64,000 nucleotides of DNA from Bacteroides_D sp963543925 (GTDB lineage Bacteria; Bacteroidota; Bacteroidia; Bacteroidales; CAJPTX01): the NCBI GenBank assembly GCA_963543925.1, contig CAUUCP010000001.1, positions 62,001-126,000 of the forward strand, read 5' to 3'. Both the position numbers and the translations under genes were made by a program. This document shows, piece after piece, positions 1 to 8,812 of this stretch. The first letter of the stretch is position 1; each line of letters opens with the position of its first letter. The notes beneath the pieces were generated by a model. It did no database searches. It was not told the DNA's origin and saw only the letters and a list, made by a program, of their open reading frames with translations.

Positions 1-33
1 GAGTCTGATGTCGAGGCGTCGCGCGAAGTTTAG
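1..33 (+). CDS. 3' end of an upstream gene (possibly nusB)
   Basis: The first frame reads ESDVEASREV and stops at a TAG at 31-33. An acidic tail of this kind would suit the C-terminus of the NusB transcription antitermination factor, which often precedes yajC-ybbR-coaE in Bacteroidetes. Only ten codons are visible, so the assignment rests on synteny alone and even the reading frame is uncertain. Confidence 0.3.
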   Translation, partial: ESDVEASREV

Positions 34-95
34 GGGCGGTTTGTTTCACACGTAGTCGTTATGACGAGGAATATTTTTTAATACAAAACACACTT

Positions 96-410
96 ATGTT
101 CAATCAGTTGTCACTTTTGCTTGACGCTCAACCTGCAGCAGCGCAGAGCCCATGGATGTCGATCGTGATGATCGTGCTCATCATTATCGTATTTTATTTC
201 TTCATGATTCGTCCACAGATGCGGCGTCAAAAGGAGCTAAGGAAGTTCCAAGAGAGTCTGCAGAAGGGGGATCGCGTCTTGGTAGCAGGGGGGATTTTTG
301 GTAAGGTGGTCGAGGTGAAGGAGGATGCTATCCTTGTAGAGATCGACAATAATACCACGATTCGTGTTCTGAAGAATAGTGTTTACCGTGACGGTAGCGA
401 TATGAAATAG
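96..410 (+). CDS. yajC: YajC, Sec translocase accessory subunit
   Basis: YajC is a small inner-membrane protein that associates with SecDF and the SecYEG channel. The 104-aa product has a short N-terminus, one membrane segment at about residues 20-38, the family MIRPQ motif just after it, and a basic then beta-rich cytoplasmic domain containing GDRVLVAGGIFGKV and ending near residue 104, which is normal length. The ATG at 96 follows an A/T-rich leader without a clear ribosome binding site, as is usual in Bacteroidetes. It is followed by a hairpin and a strong intrinsic terminator, so it ends its own transcript and is separated from ybbR by a 750-bp gap holding a dispersed repeat. Confidence 0.92.
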   Translation: MFNQLSLLLDAQPAAAQSPWMSIVMIVLIIIVFYFFMIRPQMRRQKELRKFQESLQKGDRVLVAGGIFGKVVEVKEDAILVEIDNNTTIRVLKNSVYRDGSDMK

Positions 411-421
411 TTATTTTCGGT

Positions 422-452
422 AGTAGTTTCCCCCCATATGGGAATAACTACT
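422..452 (+). other. Inverted repeat downstream of yajC
   Basis: AGTAGTT at 422-428 pairs with AACTACT at 446-452, with a further TCCC/GGGA pairing inside. It lies just upstream of the stronger terminator hairpin and may be part of a tandem termination region. Confidence 0.5.
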
Positions 453-477
453 GAGGGTTGTTTTAACTTTTTTCTCA

Positions 478-518
478 GCTCCCCTTTCTACTTCATGAGA
501 GAGGGGGGCATTTTTTTT
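478..518 (+). terminator. Intrinsic terminator of yajC
   Basis: A 12-bp stem (478-489 with 498-509, two G-U wobbles, 8-nt loop) is followed by eight T residues at 511-518. This is a textbook rho-independent terminator and separates yajC from ybbR. Confidence 0.85.
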
Positions 519-629
519 GTCGCTTATTTGTGGGTGGTAACTTGTAGTGAAAAAAATGGGGGGGACGCTCCTAGAAAGTGTATAAGCGTTACGGGCTTGG
601 GTTGGAGAGAGTGTGTGGGTAGTGTCCGT

Positions 630-985
630 AAAAGTGTGTAAAGAAGCTACCTATTTTGCCACCTACCGCCCGCTCTTTATATCTCCATTACACACTGCCA
701 CTTTATGAAATTCTAAAGCATTATTTTTGTACGACAAACTAAACAGTACGGTATACAAATAACACGAATACGTATAGAACATAGGGTGTTTTGGAGTAGG
801 TAATTTTACCTAATTCCCCGCTTGTAGAGTACGTGTAGAGTGCGTGTAGCATTGGTGTACTCCGAACATGCCTTGTTTGGGGATAAGGAATTTAGGAATA
901 TATAAAGCTTTATAAGCTTACGATCGCCGCCCAACTCTCACCCCCTTACACACTCTTCTAGGACGGTATCCTCTTTTGGCTGTAT
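630..985 (+). repeat. Dispersed intergenic element, copy 1
   Basis: One of three related elements in the window (others about 23268-23660, and 35498-35895 on the other strand). Shared landmarks in order: CCTATTTTGCC then ACCGCCCG, TCCATTACACACT, an imperfect palindrome CTTTATGA/TTCTAAAG, ATACG, an array of 11-bp units, ATTTAGGAATAT, AAAG.TTTATA, and AGGACGGTATCCT near 960-972. This copy is the most divergent, and its 11-bp array (823-866) reads in the opposite direction relative to the flanks compared with the other two. A perfect palindrome, TAGGTAA-TT-TTACCTA, lies at 797-812. No convincing reading frame is present, and bases 519-629 before it hold nothing I can identify. Confidence 0.75.
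823..866 (+). repeat. Array of four 11-bp units in repeat copy 1
   Basis: The units TGTAGAGTACG, TGTAGAGTGCG, TGTAGCATTGG and TGTACTCCGAA run head to tail with 11-bp spacing. They match the units of copy 3 as read on the + strand, although the surrounding element is in the other orientation. Confidence 0.7.
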
Positions 986-1079
986 CTTCTCAACAACCCT
1001 TCCTCCTCTCTGGGCAGCCCATTTTAGTCGCGTAGGGGTGTGTGGGGGTGGAGAGCATCTGACTAAAGCAAAACTTTCG

Positions 1080-1087
1080 TACCTTTG
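1080..1087 (+). promoter_or_regulatory. Candidate -7 promoter element for ybbR
   Basis: TACCTTTG matches the Bacteroidetes sigma-ABfr -7 consensus TAnnTTTG and lies 76 bases before the ybbR start, after repeat copy 1. I see no good TTTG -33 element at the usual distance, so this is a candidate only. Confidence 0.35.
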
Positions 1088-1162
1088 ATATGCCGCTACC
1101 CTTCCTTTTGGAAGAGAGTATTCACTTGATAATAAGAATATTCCGACTATTCTTACCTATTC

Positions 1163-2185
1163 ATGCAGGGCGATAGAAAGATTGTAGGAGAGAAGATAAA
1201 GCACTTTTTCGTTGGGCTATGGAGCGCTAGAAAGAGGATCTGGAGATCACGAAAGCAGATATTACAGTATCTTCTTATTGTGGTACTTTCAACGTTTGTT
1301 TGGTTTTTGATAAAGCTTAATCACGAGTACACGATAGAGATATCGCGGGAGGTAGTGCTTAAGGAGACACCCTTTTGGTTACACATAGTTCCTTCTGATG
1401 TACATCGGGTTTCTTATCGGGTTAAGGGGCTTGGGTTTGGCCTCTTATCTCACCGTGGTTTTCTTTCAGCCTCCCCTCTTTACTTGAACTACATGGATTC
1501 GCTTCGTCTTTTTTCTTCCATCACTCCTAGTGGCGCTTCCATTCGTCGTGAGGATCTGGCGGGGATTCTGGCTCGTTTGCTACCGACAGAACTTCAGCTT
1601 GTGAGCGTGCAGACGGATTCTGTTTACTATCGTTTTGATTGGCAGGGTCGTCGTCGCGTACCAGTTCGTTTTTCTGCTCGTTATCGTTTAGCGGATCAGT
1701 GCCTTCTTTTGGAGTCACCGCGTCTGTCAGTAGACAGTGTCGAGGTGATAGGTACGGAGAATTGTGTGTCTCAAGTTTCGCAGCTTTCGACGTCCCCCCT
1801 TGATCTTGGTGTGCTACCCCCAGGTCGTCATGTTCGTCGTCTTCCGCTGGATCTTCCAGTGGGGATCGCAGCGTCGCAGCGGGAGGTTTCCGTTGTTTTT
1901 TCAGTGGAGAAGTATACAGAGAAACGTCTGAACGTTCCGGTACGTGTGGGGGATATGGGAGATTCGTTGCGGTTGCAGCTACTCCCCGCCTCCGTCGAGG
2001 TAGTGTGCCAGGTTCCAGTTTCTTGTTTTGATTCGCTCACGTCGTCCTCGTTGCCTTTTTACGTTTTGCCCGATACTACGCAGCAGTTACCACGTTTGCG
2101 AGTAGAGATAGATACTATCCCCAACTACATTCATCGTCTTTCTTTCTCGCCCATGTATGTGGGCTATTATGTTTCGCGACCATGA
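1163..2185 (+). CDS. ybbR: YbbR-like domain protein
   Basis: The 340-aa protein has a basic cytoplasmic N-terminus, one membrane anchor at about residues 33-52 (QYLLIVVLSTFVWFLIKL) and an extracytoplasmic beta-rich region of repeated YbbR-like segments. YbbR proteins in other phyla (CdaR) regulate the CdaA diadenylate cyclase. Here the gene is linked to coaE, which is common in Bacteroidetes, so no specific role can be inferred. The ATG at 1163 was chosen because it is the first in frame and the anchor follows directly. Its stop overlaps the coaE start in an ATGA arrangement, showing translational coupling. Confidence 0.8.
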   Translation: MQGDRKIVGEKIKHFFVGLWSARKRIWRSRKQILQYLLIVVLSTFVWFLIKLNHEYTIEISREVVLKETPFWLHIVPSDVHRVSYRVKGLGFGLLSHRGFLSASPLYLNYMDSLRLFSSITPSGASIRREDLAGILARLLPTELQLVSVQTDSVYYRFDWQGRRRVPVRFSARYRLADQCLLLESPRLSVDSVEVIGTENCVSQVSQLSTSPLDLGVLPPGRHVRRLPLDLPVGIAASQREVSVVFSVEKYTEKRLNVPVRVGDMGDSLRLQLLPASVEVVCQVPVSCFDSLTSSSLPFYVLPDTTQQLPRLRVEIDTIPNYIHRLSFSPMYVGYYVSRP

Positions 2186-2790
2186 CCCCACGGACAGCTT
2201 ACGGTATCACAGGCTTTATTGGAGCAGGAAAGACCTTTGTTGCACAGCAATTGGCTGATCGCGGGTGTGCAATTTACAGTGCCGATCAGGCGGCGCAACG
2301 TTTGGTACTTTTGCCAAATATGCACACTCACCTAGTGGGGCTGTTGGGGGAGGAGGCTTATCTCCCGAATGGGGAGTACAATCGTCGCTATGTCGCTTCT
2401 CGTATTTTTCAGTTTCCCACGCTTCGTGCGAGTATAGAGTCATTGGTTCATCCTGCTGTTTTCGAGGATTTTCGTCTTTGGTCAGATGAGGTAGAGACGC
2501 GCTATCCGTTTGTTTTTATGGAGTCCGCGCTTCTTCCTCGTCTTGCTTGGCGATCCTTTTTGCACGCACTGATTTTAGTTACGGCACCAGCTGAGACCCG
2601 TCTTTTGCGTATTGTAGCGCGAGACCATACTACGCGAGAGTTGGCGCTACAGCGAATAGCTTCGCAACCAGATGAGATGCAGTACTATGCAGCGGCTCAT
2701 TTTATCATAGAGAATACTACCGCGGAGCGCCTGGCGCCTCAGCTCGATCGTTTACTAGAGACCCTTCAACATCAAAATGCGATACAATAG
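2182..2790 (+). CDS. coaE: Dephospho-CoA kinase
   Basis: CoaE phosphorylates the ribose 3'-hydroxyl of dephospho-CoA, the last step of coenzyme A synthesis. The 202-aa product has the P-loop GFIGAGKT at residues 11-18, the IYSADQAAQ segment (the acidic substrate site after the second strand), and the HPAVF motif typical of the family. Length is normal. The start overlaps ybbR by four bases, and the 3' end overlaps the next gene by 14 bases, so this is a tightly packed operon. Confidence 0.9.
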   Translation: MTPRTAYGITGFIGAGKTFVAQQLADRGCAIYSADQAAQRLVLLPNMHTHLVGLLGEEAYLPNGEYNRRYVASRIFQFPTLRASIESLVHPAVFEDFRLWSDEVETRYPFVFMESALLPRLAWRSFLHALILVTAPAETRLLRIVARDHTTRELALQRIASQPDEMQYYAAAHFIIENTTAERLAPQLDRLLETLQHQNAIQ

Positions 2791-3661
2791 CGGTTGTTTT
2801 GTGACTATTGCGATAGCGCTTCTTGCTTTTTATATCTTAGGACCGTATGCTATTTTCTTGTTACCGGTGATTTTGCTCATCGGTTTTGCTTTGTTTTTCT
2901 TTCAGGGACGTCGGGTTGCAACTGCAGGACAGGGGTATAATGCTACTGGGGGAGCTCGTCCGCTCCTTGTTCTTTTTGCAGCTATAATGAAAGCCGACGG
3001 GCGTGTTATGCGCACGGAGCTTGTGTATGTGAGCGAGGCGTTGAAGAAGATCTATCCGCTGGAGCAAGTCCCAGCGCTAATTGATGAGCTTAAGGAGATT
3101 TTGCATCAAAACTTTTCTATTGAAGAGGCTTGTGAGTCGATTCTGCAGCAGCATAGCACTAAGGGACGTTTCACGATTGTTTATCTTTTGGTCGGGCTCG
3201 CCAAAGCCGACGGAGTGGTGGACCCGCAGGAGCGGTATCTTCTCTATGAGATAGCAGCGCGTTTGGGCGTACAGAGACTCTATGTCGATTCCCTTTTACA
3301 CGGGAGTTTCTACTCGGGGAGTTACGAAGAGAGGGGGTATTATTCGGAGGGGAACTACTCGGGAGGCTATGCTGGGGATGGGGGTTATTCAGGGGGTTAT
3401 TCTGGGGGGTATTCAGGAGGTTATTCGGGCAGTGGTCGTCGTACGACGACTTTTACGGGTAAAGACCCGTATACGGTACTGGGTATTGAGCCTACGGTGA
3501 GCGATTCGCAGGTCAAGAGTGCCTATCGCAAATTGGTGAACACGTGGCATCCTGATCGTTTTCAAAACAAATCGGAAGCAGAGATAGAGCGAGCGACGGA
3601 GAAGTTCAAGGAGATCCAGTCTGCTTATGAGACGATTTGTAACGCCCGTGGGATGAAATAG
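2777..3661 (+). CDS. Membrane-anchored TerB / J-domain protein (DjlA-like)
   Basis: The 294-aa protein has an N-terminal hydrophobic region (about residues 9-43), a TerB-like helical domain (about 60-170) with the repeated MKADGRV / AKADGVVD signature, a Gly/Tyr/Ser-rich linker (about 175-228) and a C-terminal J domain with the HPD motif at residues 258-260. DjlA-type proteins recruit and stimulate DnaK at the membrane, and the HPD motif is the DnaK-activating element. The linker carries four 12-bp DNA repeats encoding GYSG. The gene overlaps coaE by 14 bases and precedes tilS by 11 bases. Confidence 0.8.
   Translation: MRYNSGCFVTIAIALLAFYILGPYAIFLLPVILLIGFALFFFQGRRVATAGQGYNATGGARPLLVLFAAIMKADGRVMRTELVYVSEALKKIYPLEQVPALIDELKEILHQNFSIEEACESILQQHSTKGRFTIVYLLVGLAKADGVVDPQERYLLYEIAARLGVQRLYVDSLLHGSFYSGSYEERGYYSEGNYSGGYAGDGGYSGGYSGGYSGGYSGSGRRTTTFTGKDPYTVLGIEPTVSDSQVKSAYRKLVNTWHPDRFQNKSEAEIERATEKFKEIQSAYETICNARGMK
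3383..3430 (+). repeat. Four in-frame 12-bp repeats encoding GYSG
   Basis: The units ggttattcaggg, ggttattctggg, gggtattcagga and ggttattcgggc are tandem and in frame. They lengthen the linker between the TerB and J domains without disturbing the frame. Confidence 0.8.
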
Positions 3662-3672
3662 CACTCTCTCCG

Positions 3673-5040
3673 ATGTCATCTTTTTGTATGTCGTGTGGGG
3701 ATTCGGACAATTTCGCAGCTCGAGTTTATGCTTTTATTGATCAGGAGGGGCTTTTAAGTTCATCCTCTCGCCCGTTGTTGGCCGTGAGTGGGGGACGGGA
3801 TTCGATGTGTCTGTTGGATCTTTTACGTCGACGCTGGCAGGTGGCAGTGGCGCATTTTAATTTTCAATTGCGTGGTGAGGAATCTTTTCGCGACGAAGCG
3901 TTTCTCCGAGATTATTGTGCGCGCTATCATCTTCCTTTTCATTTACGTCGGGAGGATACACATGCTTGGTGTGCAGCGCATCATCTTTCCACTCAGGTTG
4001 GGTGTCGTGAACTTCGATATTGTTTTTTCGAGGAGTTACGACAAGCCTATGGCTATACGGAGGTGGTTATCGCTCACCATGCAGATGATCGTGCAGAGAC
4101 GCTCCTTCTGAATCTAGTGCGTGGTACGGGACTCCGTGGTTTGGGCGCTATGCGTCCTCGTCATGGGGATTTGGTGCGTCCCCTGCTTGTGGTTACCCGT
4201 CGGGAGATAGATGAGTATGTTTCAGCCCATCAGTTAGCTTATAGAGACGATTCTTCCAATGCAACGAACAAGTATACGCGCAATTTTCTTCGTCATGAAG
4301 TGCTCCCACTTCTTGCTTCGGTAAATTCGAGTGCTACGGAGCATATTGCTCAGACAGCTATCTTGTCCTCAGAGAGTTATGAGATTCTTCGTACGGAGGC
4401 TATTGCGCTCTGGGGAGAGATAGATGTGTACGGAGATTTTTCTTGGGAGTATCACACAGCACTTACGGCATCGCATCTTGGTCTGTCACGTTTTTGGCTT
4501 AGGGAACGTTTGTTGTATTATGGTTTTTCTCAACAGTCGGTCGATATTGCGCTTGATGTTTTTCCGTCGAGCGAGGCTACGGGACGTTATGTAGAGAGTG
4601 CGGGGTGGCGTGCTACGTACGACCGTGGTGTGTTGCATGTCGTGGAGCGTGGTAGTGGGCAGGCAACAGAGTTTCCAGAGCTTCGTATGACAGAAGAACT
4701 TGTTCCAGAAGGACTTAGTGATATAGATCTTAAGCGTTTCGCGAATCGAGATCCGTGGATAGCAGTTGTGGATGCGGCGTCGTTTGTATCCCCTCTTCGT
4801 CTTCGTCCTTGGCAATCTGGGGATTCCTTTACTCCGCTGGGGATGGGGGGGCGAAGTAAGAAGGTGAGTGATTTTTTGACAGACCTTCGCTATCCATCGC
4901 ATCGTCGCTCAGAGGTTCTTGTTCTTGAAGATGCTACGGGGGTGATTCTCTGGGTGGTGGGTTTGCGATTGAGTGAACGCGTTGCACTTCGTCGCACAAC
5001 GCGCCGAGCGGTTTGTCTATCAGTTTCTTGGAAGTCGTAA
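3673..5040 (+). CDS. tilS: tRNA(Ile)-lysidine synthetase
   Basis: TilS adds lysine to C34 of the AUA-reading tRNA(Ile) using ATP. The 455-aa product has the PP-loop motif SGGRDS at residues 39-44, the AHFNFQLRGEES segment, the HHADDRAET motif of the N-type ATP pyrophosphatase fold, and a C-terminal substrate-recognition domain with LRPWQSGDSFTPLGMGG. Length matches the family. Two in-frame ATG codons (3673 and 3688) are possible starts, and 3673 gives the shorter gap to the preceding gene. It is the last gene of the ybbR-coaE-TerB/J-tilS run. Confidence 0.92.
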   Translation: MSSFCMSCGDSDNFAARVYAFIDQEGLLSSSSRPLLAVSGGRDSMCLLDLLRRRWQVAVAHFNFQLRGEESFRDEAFLRDYCARYHLPFHLRREDTHAWCAAHHLSTQVGCRELRYCFFEELRQAYGYTEVVIAHHADDRAETLLLNLVRGTGLRGLGAMRPRHGDLVRPLLVVTRREIDEYVSAHQLAYRDDSSNATNKYTRNFLRHEVLPLLASVNSSATEHIAQTAILSSESYEILRTEAIALWGEIDVYGDFSWEYHTALTASHLGLSRFWLRERLLYYGFSQQSVDIALDVFPSSEATGRYVESAGWRATYDRGVLHVVERGSGQATEFPELRMTEELVPEGLSDIDLKRFANRDPWIAVVDAASFVSPLRLRPWQSGDSFTPLGMGGRSKKVSDFLTDLRYPSHRRSEVLVLEDATGVILWVVGLRLSERVALRRTTRRAVCLSVSWKS

Positions 5041-5160
5041 TTTTTGGGAATGGAGGAGAATTGTTTTTCGTGTGTGGCTTTCAGACGCATGGCTACTCTC
5101 CTTTTTATTACTGCCCTCCCGTTGTTTTCTTTTTCCGAAAGACAGAAAACATTTTTGTAC

Positions 5161-5168
5161 TACATTTG
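5161..5168 (+). promoter_or_regulatory. Candidate -7 promoter element for sufB
   Basis: TACATTTG fits the TAnnTTTG consensus and lies 55 bases before the sufB ATG, within the 183-bp gap after tilS. No clear -33 TTTG was found. I saw no obvious operator for an iron-sulfur regulator. Confidence 0.4.
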
Positions 5169-5223
5169 TTCTTAAGAATGAGAACCAAACCGTCGTACCA
5201 ATCGACAGTGAGACTATCCATCC

Positions 5224-6684
5224 ATGAAAGAAGAAAAAGAGTTTCAGAAGGAGGATGATATTTTAGAGACCGTCACTTCTGGTGAATATAAATACGGCTT
5301 CTATACCGAGGTAGCGACCGAGACCCTTCCTAAGGGGCTTTCGGAGGATATCGTTCGTCGGATATCAGAGCTTAAGGGCGAGCCCTCTTGGATGCTTGAT
5401 CGGCGTTTGCGCGCCTTTCGACATTGGAAGACCCTTGAGATGCCGAAGTGGGCTTATCTGAAGATACCGGAGATAGATTTTCAGGACATTATCTACTACG
5501 CCTCGCCGCGTAAGAATACGAAACAGTCTCTTGATGAGGTAGATCCTGAGATTCTCTCTACGTTTGACAAGTTGGGGATTCCGCTCAATGAGCAGAAGCT
5601 TCTCTCGGGAGTGGCAGTGGATGCGGTGATGGACAGCTCTTCGGTTAAGACGACCTTTCAAGAAACGTTGGCTGAGAAGGGGATTATTTTCTGCTCGATG
5701 AGTGAAGCGATTCGGAATTACCCTTCGCTTATCCAAAAATACTTGGGGTCTGTCGTTCCAGATACGGACAATTTTTTTGCAGCGCTTAATGCAGCCGTTT
5801 TTAGCGATGGGAGTTTTTGTTATATCCCTCGTGGGGTTCGTTGCCCGATGGAGCTAAGTACCTATTTTCGCATCAATGCGATGGGTACGGGACAGTTTGA
5901 GCGGACGCTTATTGTGGCCGATGCGGATGCTTATGTTTCTTATCTTGAGGGTTGTACGGCGCCCATGCGCGATGAGAATCAGCTTCATGCAGCCGTGGTA
6001 GAGATAGTGGCAGAGGAGGGCGCTGAGGTGAAGTACTCTACGGTGCAGAACTGGTATCCGGGAGATGCACAGGGTCGTGGAGGTATTTACAATTTTGTGA
6101 CTAAGCGAGGAATATGCAAGGGTCGTAATAGTAAAATCTCTTGGACTCAGGTGGAGACGGGATCGGCTATTACGTGGAAGTATCCGAGTTGTGTGCTTGC
6201 TGGAGAGAATTCGGTGGCTGAGTTTTATTCTGTAGCCGTTACGAATCATTTTCAGCAGGCGGATACGGGTACTAAGATGATTCACCTTGCTCCTGGGACT
6301 AAAAGCTTGATTGTTTCTAAGGGTATTTCTGCGGGACGGAGTGACAACAGTTATCGCGGCTTGGTGAAAGTCTCGCCTAGGGCGGAGAATGCACGCAATT
6401 TTTCTCAATGTGATTCCCTTTTGCTTGGCGATAAGTGTGGGGCACATACGTTTCCGGAGATAGATGTCAAGAATCCCTCGGCGGTTGTGGAACACGAGGC
6501 TACGACGTCTAAGATTGGGGAGGATCAGATTTTTTACTGTAATCAACGTGGGATTCGTACGGAGGAGGCTATAGGTCTCATCGTCAATGGATATGCGAAG
6601 GAGGTACTCAATAAGCTTCCTATGGAGTTTGCAGTTGAGGCTCAGAAGTTGCTCATGATTAGCTTGGAAGGGAGTGTGGGGTAA
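5224..6684 (+). CDS. sufB: Fe-S cluster assembly scaffold SufB
   Basis: SufB is the scaffold subunit of the SufBC2D complex on which new Fe-S clusters are built. The 486-aa protein is full length and contains the conserved beta-helix core with SYLEGCTAP, YSTVQNWYPGD and RGGIYNFVTKRG, the NSKISWTQVETGS segment, and the C-terminal EATTSKIGEDQIFY region carrying the conserved cluster-binding neighbourhood. It heads the sufB-sufC-sufD-sufS cluster, with a candidate promoter upstream. Confidence 0.96.
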   Translation: MKEEKEFQKEDDILETVTSGEYKYGFYTEVATETLPKGLSEDIVRRISELKGEPSWMLDRRLRAFRHWKTLEMPKWAYLKIPEIDFQDIIYYASPRKNTKQSLDEVDPEILSTFDKLGIPLNEQKLLSGVAVDAVMDSSSVKTTFQETLAEKGIIFCSMSEAIRNYPSLIQKYLGSVVPDTDNFFAALNAAVFSDGSFCYIPRGVRCPMELSTYFRINAMGTGQFERTLIVADADAYVSYLEGCTAPMRDENQLHAAVVEIVAEEGAEVKYSTVQNWYPGDAQGRGGIYNFVTKRGICKGRNSKISWTQVETGSAITWKYPSCVLAGENSVAEFYSVAVTNHFQQADTGTKMIHLAPGTKSLIVSKGISAGRSDNSYRGLVKVSPRAENARNFSQCDSLLLGDKCGAHTFPEIDVKNPSAVVEHEATTSKIGEDQIFYCNQRGIRTEEAIGLIVNGYAKEVLNKLPMEFAVEAQKLLMISLEGSVG

Positions 6685-6731
6685 AATGATCTTACTCCCC
6701 TCCCCGAACCGAATGAGATAAAGTAGAGAGA

Positions 6732-7475
6732 ATGTCATTGTTGAAGATAGAGAATTTGCACGCCAATATAGAGGGTCGCGAGATCTTGCGTGGTATAAAC
6801 TTGGAGATCGGTGCAGGCGAGGTACATGCGATTATGGGACCTAACGGTTCTGGCAAGAGTACCTTGAGTGCCGTCTTGGCAGGTCGCGATCTTTATGAGG
6901 TCACGCAGGGTAGTGTTTGGTTCAATGGGAAGGATTTGCTTTCGCTCCCTCCTGAGGAGCGGGCGCACGAGGGGTTATTCCTTAGCTTTCAGTATCCAGT
7001 AGAGATCCCAGGGGTTTCGATGGTCAATTTTCTGAAGGCGGCGCTCAATGCACACCGCGAACACAAGGGGTTACCTCCAGTGAATGCCTCTGACTTTTTG
7101 AAATTGATGCGTGAGAAGAAGGAGCTTGTCGAGCTGGATACCTCTTTGACGGGGCGCGCAGTGAACGAAGGTTTCTCGGGTGGTGAAAAGAAGCGGAATG
7201 AGATCTTTCAGATGGCGATGTTAGAGCCATTGTTGGCGATCTTGGACGAGACGGACTCGGGACTGGATATAGATGCGCTTCGGATCGTTTCTCACGGTGT
7301 GAATAAGCTCCGTTCGCCCGAGCGCTCGATTATCGTTATTACTCATTATCAGCGCTTACTAGATTACATCGTTCCGGACAAGGTACATGTTCTCTACAAG
7401 GGACAGATCGTGCGTACGGGTGATAAGAATCTTGCTCTGGAGCTTGAGGAGCGAGGTTATGATTGGTTAAAATAG
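6732..7475 (+). CDS. sufC: Fe-S cluster assembly ATPase SufC
   Basis: SufC is the ABC-type cytosolic ATPase of the SufBCD scaffold. In 247 aa it has Walker A GPNGSGKST (residues 36-44), the signature FSGGEKKRNE (near 148), Walker B with LAILDETDSGLD, and the switch histidine in VITHYQR. No membrane domain is present, as expected. It follows sufB by 47 bases, and sufD starts only 11 bases beyond its stop. Confidence 0.96.
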   Translation: MSLLKIENLHANIEGREILRGINLEIGAGEVHAIMGPNGSGKSTLSAVLAGRDLYEVTQGSVWFNGKDLLSLPPEERAHEGLFLSFQYPVEIPGVSMVNFLKAALNAHREHKGLPPVNASDFLKLMREKKELVELDTSLTGRAVNEGFSGGEKKRNEIFQMAMLEPLLAILDETDSGLDIDALRIVSHGVNKLRSPERSIIVITHYQRLLDYIVPDKVHVLYKGQIVRTGDKNLALELEERGYDWLK

Positions 7476-7486
7476 GAAGGACAGTC

Positions 7487-8803
7487 ATGGGATTACCATC
7501 GACCTTAACCAATCTTCTACGTACGGCGAACGAGCGTTCGCTTCGCACTTTGGTGGCTCCTTATCCGCAGTTGTCGGCAGTATATTCTCAAGCTAAGGCT
7601 TACTTGACAGAACACGGTTTACCGAGTAGAGGCGAGGAAGCGTATCGTTTTGCACGTTTGCAGGAGGTGTTTCAGCAGGAGCTTTATCTTCCAGAGCATC
7701 CTGAGGTTGTGGAGTATGCGCAACTACCCCTTCTTGGTTTCAAGATGGGGGGTGAGTCTTGTTATCATCTTCAGTGCATCAATGGGCGATATAATGCGTC
7801 TTCTGGGAATCGGTTGACACGTTTGCCTTCTGGTGGACTTTATGGGAGTCTTGCAGCGGCACTTGAGGAGGTTCCAGAGTTGGTATTGCCCTCTTTGACC
7901 CAAGAGGTTGGAGATTCGTTGGATGCACTTTCGACGCTTCTTGCCACGGATGGTCTTTTTCTTTATCTTCCTAGGGGTAGGTCGGAGGAGAAGCCTTTCT
8001 ATATCGAGATGGTACATCAGGGTCCGCGTTCGTTGTTTGTGAATCAACGTCATCTTCTTCTTTTGGAGGATGGCGCTTCGGCTAAGTGTTTTGTTTCAGA
8101 GCATTCGCTTTCGGAAGCTTCTTTTGTATCGAACGCATCGGTTTGTGCGCATGTGGGCTCTGGGGCACGTTTGACGTTAGTGTCACTCCAGAATGTACAC
8201 AATGCGACGACGCTTCTGAACCGTTATCATGCGGTATTGGCGTCTGGTGCGCAACTTGATACGCATACCTTGACCCTTCGTGGTGGTTTTGTTCGCAATG
8301 ATATTCGTGTTGCGCTTGAGGGGGAACATGCAGCGCTTCGTTTGTCTGGGCTTGCGCTTATAGACAATGGGCAGTATGCGGATACGGTGACGCACGTGGA
8401 TCATACGATGCCCAATGGGACGAGTTCGCAACTCTTTAAGACGCTGGTCGATGAGGGTGGTGAGTATTCTTTTTTCGGGCATATCCATGTGCATCGGGAT
8501 GCGCAGAAGACCCAAGCTTATCAGCGCAATGCTAATGTTGTGGTCGAGGCGGGGGGTGTGGTACATACGCGTCCACAGCTTTTGATCGATGCAGATGATG
8601 TGAAGTGTAGTCATGGTGCGACAGTGGGGCATCTTGATGAGGAGGCTCGTTTTTACATGCTGACGCGTGGTATTCCAGAACGTGAGGTGCGTCGTCTTCT
8701 GATGCGAGCTTTTTTGCAAGATGTGATAGCAGCGCTCCCGCACCCAGCCCTTCAGGAGCAAGTGGAGACCTTGATAGAGGCGCGCTTGCATGGCGAGAAA
8801 TAA
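7487..8803 (+). CDS. sufD: Fe-S cluster assembly protein SufD
   Basis: SufD is the paralogue of SufB in the scaffold complex. The family features are the beta-helix core, the HVDHTMPNGTSSQLFKTLV segment and the C-terminal SHGATVGHLDEEARFYMLTRGI region. An upstream TTG at 7463 would overlap sufC, but I chose the ATG at 7487 because AGGAAGG (7474-7480) sits six bases before it, an unusually good ribosome binding site for this phylum. This gives 438 aa, close to the family norm. Confidence 0.93.
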   Translation: MGLPSTLTNLLRTANERSLRTLVAPYPQLSAVYSQAKAYLTEHGLPSRGEEAYRFARLQEVFQQELYLPEHPEVVEYAQLPLLGFKMGGESCYHLQCINGRYNASSGNRLTRLPSGGLYGSLAAALEEVPELVLPSLTQEVGDSLDALSTLLATDGLFLYLPRGRSEEKPFYIEMVHQGPRSLFVNQRHLLLLEDGASAKCFVSEHSLSEASFVSNASVCAHVGSGARLTLVSLQNVHNATTLLNRYHAVLASGAQLDTHTLTLRGGFVRNDIRVALEGEHAALRLSGLALIDNGQYADTVTHVDHTMPNGTSSQLFKTLVDEGGEYSFFGHIHVHRDAQKTQAYQRNANVVVEAGGVVHTRPQLLIDADDVKCSHGATVGHLDEEARFYMLTRGIPEREVRRLLMRAFLQDVIAALPHPALQEQVETLIEARLHGEK

Positions 8804-8812
8804 CGACAGAAC

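Noticed and set aside
438..641. 67-codon + strand frame after yajC
   Set aside because: It spans the yajC terminator and a low-complexity stretch and has no protein features.
5854..6738. 294-codon frame antisense to sufB
   Set aside because: It is a shadow of the strongly conserved sufB frame and has biased, arginine/leucine/isoleucine-rich composition.
8183..8791. 202-codon frame antisense to sufD
   Set aside because: Mirror of sufD codon usage; no motif.
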